7,345 nt of DNA from assembly GCA_003560355.1 (NCBI GenBank), contig PWIP01000017.1, positions 1-7,345 on the forward strand, in the 5' to 3' direction. Position numbers and translations under genes: made by a program. Shown here piece after piece: positions 5,564 to 7,345 of this stretch. Every line of letters starts with the position of its first letter. The stretch's first letter is position 1. The stretch is from Candidatus Dojkabacteria bacterium. Its GTDB lineage: Bacteria > Patescibacteriota > Dojkabacteria > SC72 > T1SED10-24. The notes beneath the pieces are model-generated. The model was not told the origin of the DNA. It saw only the letters and a program-made list of their open reading frames with translations, and searched no databases.

Positions 5564-6216
5564 TGGAACAAACAGAGATTGAACAAAGAGAAAAACTAAT
5601 TTCCGATGTTGAACCCATAGATGATAGTGCTGCGAAACTACCAATGAATGAAGAACAAATAAAAGAAATAGTGGAAGAGCCGCTTCAAGACGCAGTTTTA
5701 GATTTAATCAAAGAAAAAGGTATAAGAACAGTTTCTACATCTGCTAACAAAAATGATATAGAAAACGGATATGGTTATATAGCAGTGGATTACGAGAATT
5801 TATCACAGAACAACAAGAGGAAACTAGATAAACAAGGTTACAAAACAGTAGAGTATGGACAAAAGGATAGGTATAAAGTTGTGGAACTTAAATTCCAAAT
5901 AAACAAAAATACTACAGTAGAAGAAATTAAGAAAGAGGCTCAAAAAATTGTCAATAAATTTGAACTACAAGAGCCAAACTGGATTAAGGAGTACTCTGTA
6001 GAAGATGTAATGGAAATTTTTTCCTACAAACCCGAAGAGAGAGAAAACTTTTTAAAAGAAGCGAAGGAAGAAAAATCATCTGGATATTATTTCAATCAAG
6101 AAACACAAAAATTTTATGACAGCAAATGGCTTCACGATATCAAAATGAAATTAAATAAAAAAATAAAGGAAATTACAAACACAGAAATTAATGAGAATTT
6201 GGTCCATACATCCTAA
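5563..6216 (+). CDS. Soluble lysine/glutamate-rich protein, unknown function
   Basis: A 217-residue protein without membrane helices or signal peptide, so probably cytoplasmic. Residues 1-50 are acidic and helix-prone. The best-formed block is 53-81, 'GIRTVSTSANKNDIE' followed by 'GYIAVDYENLS'. This looks like a conserved motif of hypothetical proteins I associate with Patescibacteria, but I cannot name the family. A second block at about 103-140 ('YKVVELKFQINKNTTVEEI') reads as a beta strand plus amphipathic helix, and residues 141-205 are helix-rich with many lysines and glutamates. No catalytic or metal-binding motif is evident. It is translated from TAATG directly after the membrane protein and its 3' end overlaps the DNA glycosylase gene by 26 nt, so all three are likely made together. 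A role linked to DNA repair or to the membrane protein is possible by position only. Confidence 0.85.
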   Translation: MEQTEIEQREKLISDVEPIDDSAAKLPMNEEQIKEIVEEPLQDAVLDLIKEKGIRTVSTSANKNDIENGYGYIAVDYENLSQNNKRKLDKQGYKTVEYGQKDRYKVVELKFQINKNTTVEEIKKEAQKIVNKFELQEPNWIKEYSVEDVMEIFSYKPEERENFLKEAKEEKSSGYYFNQETQKFYDSKWLHDIKMKLNKKIKEITNTEINENLVHTS

Positions 6217-6622
6217 ATACCTAGATTGCAAAGGTTTAGTTGCACTTTGGAGAGAATCACTTTTGGCAAAGAATGTTCTTTCTGATTTTACAAAAGGTTA
6301 CAAAAACCATCCACAACTAATTCGTTTTAAAAAAACAAAAAACCCCTTAAAATCAATTAACATATACATTCATCATATATATATTGAGAGTTTAAAAAGA
6401 AATTATTCTTTTGACAAAACAAAATTTAAATTGGTAGATGAAAACATTAAGATAGAAGTTAATAATAAGCAGCTAGAATATGAATTTAAACATCTATTGA
6501 AAAAGTTAAAAGAAAGAGATTATGAAATGTATAAAAAACTTAAAAAAGAAGAAAATATAAAAGCACACCCTATGTTTGTAATTAAAAAAGGTGAGATTGA
6601 AGATTGGGAAATAATAAATTGA
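6191..6622 (+). CDS. Pyrimidine-dimer DNA glycosylase / endonuclease V (T4 DenV family)
   Basis: A 143-residue protein of the Pyr_excise family. The N-terminus 'MRIWSIHPKYLD' and 'LVALWRESLLAKNVL' (16-30), then 'GYKNHPQLIRF' (36-46), a 'SLKRNYSFDKTKF' type helix near 67-79, and the ending 'HPMFVIKKGEIEDWE' (126-140) are the family's ordered motifs. Family members cut the glycosyl bond of UV-made cyclobutane pyrimidine dimers and then nick the abasic site. E22 in 'WRES' aligns with catalytic Glu23 of T4 endonuclease V, and R2 and R21 align with its Arg3 and Arg22. The ATG at 6191 is chosen because the family begins there, although it overlaps the upstream gene by 26 nt in another frame. No good Shine-Dalgarno sequence is close, so translation is probably coupled. 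The lysine-rich stretch near 97-125 suits DNA binding. It ends in TGA, 9 nt from the stop of the convergent gene. Confidence 0.93.
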   Translation: MRIWSIHPKYLDCKGLVALWRESLLAKNVLSDFTKGYKNHPQLIRFKKTKNPLKSINIYIHHIYIESLKRNYSFDKTKFKLVDENIKIEVNNKQLEYEFKHLLKKLKERDYEMYKKLKKEENIKAHPMFVIKKGEIEDWEIIN

Positions 6623-6631
6623 AAAATATTT

Positions 6632-7345
6632 TTAAGACTTCGTTCTCCTCTTTCGTTTTAATAAAACACTAAACAAAATTAAAAACAAACCAAACAAAGA
6701 AAACACTATGGGAATAACCATCATCTGTTCAAAGGTATACCTAAATAACGAAATAACAAACCCAAAATGCTCAGGAATTTCTACAAAATTACTAATCAAT
6801 TCTAAATTCAAAGTTACAGAGAGTGAAATTAAAAACACAAGAAAAACTAAACCAGAGACAAGCATATTTACACCATACCATTTTAAACCTCCCCAAAAAC
6901 CAGCAAACAAAATCATTAAAAGCAAAAACAAAAATAACACTACATAGGAAACAATAGGGAAGTAAGTTCTAATCATAATTATTTTAGAAAAAACATTTTT
7001 CGTTTGTTCATCTTCAAGAATGTCTTCTAGATAAAAAACATTATCTAAATCATCTTCCTCTATTTGAGGGGAACTTTCCTGCATATTTAACTCTTGGGTA
7101 ATAATCTCTTCCAACAATTCCTGTCTGTCAGTAAAATCTATTTTTGCTGTTAGCGAATCTCTTTCACCCTTTGTATATGCTAAAACATCTTCAAGAATCA
7201 TAAAAAATTGCCCTTCTAACCAGTCCTCACTAAAAACTTCGCTAAAAATAGACATAAACGGATCTCCTTCAACTTGGATCCCTTCATCTTCCACATCAAA
7301 TCCTAACAATAAATTTGGCTCCAAATATGTATATAAATTAGAAAA
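6632..7345 (-). CDS. Membrane protein with three C-terminal helices, partial (N-terminus beyond right edge)
   Basis: The frame is open to the last base of the window (first visible residues FSNLYTYLEPNLLLG), so the true start lies outside; a TTG at 7324 is in frame but is not needed as a start. The 237 visible residues have a probable outer, acidic part (about 1-125) and three membrane helices near 130-149, 158-178 and 208-229, ending in a basic tail (KRKRRTKS) expected inside. The segment near 39-71, 'SEDWLEGQFFMILEDVLAY' then 'ERDSLTAKIDF', resembles a motif I recall in uncharacterised membrane proteins of several bacteria in which an extracytoplasmic helix pair precedes a few C-terminal helices. 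I cannot name the family. No catalytic motif is visible. The TAA stop converges on the glycosylase gene with a 9-nt gap. Confidence 0.85.
   Translation of the reverse strand, partial: FSNLYTYLEPNLLLGFDVEDEGIQVEGDPFMSIFSEVFSEDWLEGQFFMILEDVLAYTKGERDSLTAKIDFTDRQELLEEIITQELNMQESSPQIEEDDLDNVFYLEDILEDEQTKNVFSKIIMIRTYFPIVSYVVLFLFLLLMILFAGFWGGLKWYGVNMLVSGLVFLVFLISLSVTLNLELISNFVEIPEHFGFVISLFRYTFEQMMVIPIVFSLFGLFLILFSVLLKRKRRTKS

Noticed and set aside
5137..5644. Minus-strand open frames inside the plus-strand operon
   Set aside because: They oppose genes with overlapping stop/start junctions and a Shine-Dalgarno site; no motif or start signal supports them.
6331..6400. A/T-rich stretch with ATATATAT as an origin or repeat
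   Set aside because: It lies inside the glycosylase coding sequence, whose motifs continue on both sides; no iterons or DnaA boxes are seen.
6708..6947. Plus-strand 79-codon frame opposite the right-edge membrane protein
   Set aside because: It is antisense to well-formed membrane helices and is lysine/asparagine-rich as expected from the complement of hydrophobic codons.
7322..7324. TTG as the start of the right-edge membrane protein
   Set aside because: The frame continues open to the window edge and the visible start would leave the outer domain without any export signal, so an upstream start outside the window is more likely.
1..7345. Alternative genetic code with TGA read as glycine (as in Gracilibacteria and Absconditabacteria)
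   Set aside because: Intact genes of known full length (dfx, HD, glycosyltransferase, glycosylase) contain no internal TGA, and TGA ends dfx, the ion channel and the glycosylase at the expected family lengths.
1..7345. Defence system, CRISPR array, toxin-antitoxin pair, transposase or phage gene
   Set aside because: I looked for repeats with spacers, small overlapping toxin-like pairs and recombinase motifs and found none; the HD protein has no cyclase, CARF or nuclease partner nearby.

Overview
The window looks like a stretch of a low-GC (roughly one third G+C by eye), gene-dense bacterial genome. Ten protein genes fill almost every base and the widest gap is 76 nt. There is no RNA gene, CRISPR array, insertion sequence or phage gene that I can support. 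The standard bacterial code fits: TAA, TAG and TGA all serve as stops. The mix of single-pass proteins with unfamiliar outer domains, small membrane proteins, a class I superoxide reductase and a soluble protein carrying an 'SANKNDIE...YIAVDYENLS'-type block suggests an anaerobic, uncultured bacterium, possibly of the Candidate Phyla Radiation (Patescibacteria). That placement is from memory of sequence style and is not proven here.

Left block (1-4608), all on the minus strand, in transcription order: a four-helix membrane protein, superoxide reductase (dfx), a family 2 glycosyltransferase, a two-helix potassium-channel-like protein, a membrane-anchored Fibrobacter succinogenes major paralogous domain protein, an HD-domain phosphohydrolase, and a large membrane-anchored protein cut by the left edge (497 codons visible, no stop reached). 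Gaps are 12-54 nt, so the genes could be read together, but promoter-like sites occur inside the block.

Middle block (4685-6622), plus strand: three overlapping genes. They are a single-pass membrane protein, a soluble lysine/glutamate-rich protein, and a pyrimidine-dimer DNA glycosylase of the T4 endonuclease V family. The overlaps (1 nt and 26 nt) indicate one mRNA with coupled translation. Right block (6632-7345), minus strand: the C-terminal part of another membrane protein, entering from beyond the right edge and ending 9 nt from the glycosylase stop.

The clearest unexpected pattern is regulatory. At least four genes have a -10-like hexamer (TAAAAT, TAGAGT or TATTCT) ending 6 or 7 nt before the start codon, often with an upstream TG or a -35-like hexamer, and none of these starts has a Shine-Dalgarno sequence. 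This is the geometry of leaderless transcription. The one internal operon gene tested for contrast, at 5563, has a normal AAAGGA ribosome binding site. I found no convincing evidence of a new defence or mobile system. The best candidates for new biology are the leaderless pattern, the membrane protein / unknown protein / glycosylase operon, and the large PepSY-like surface protein.
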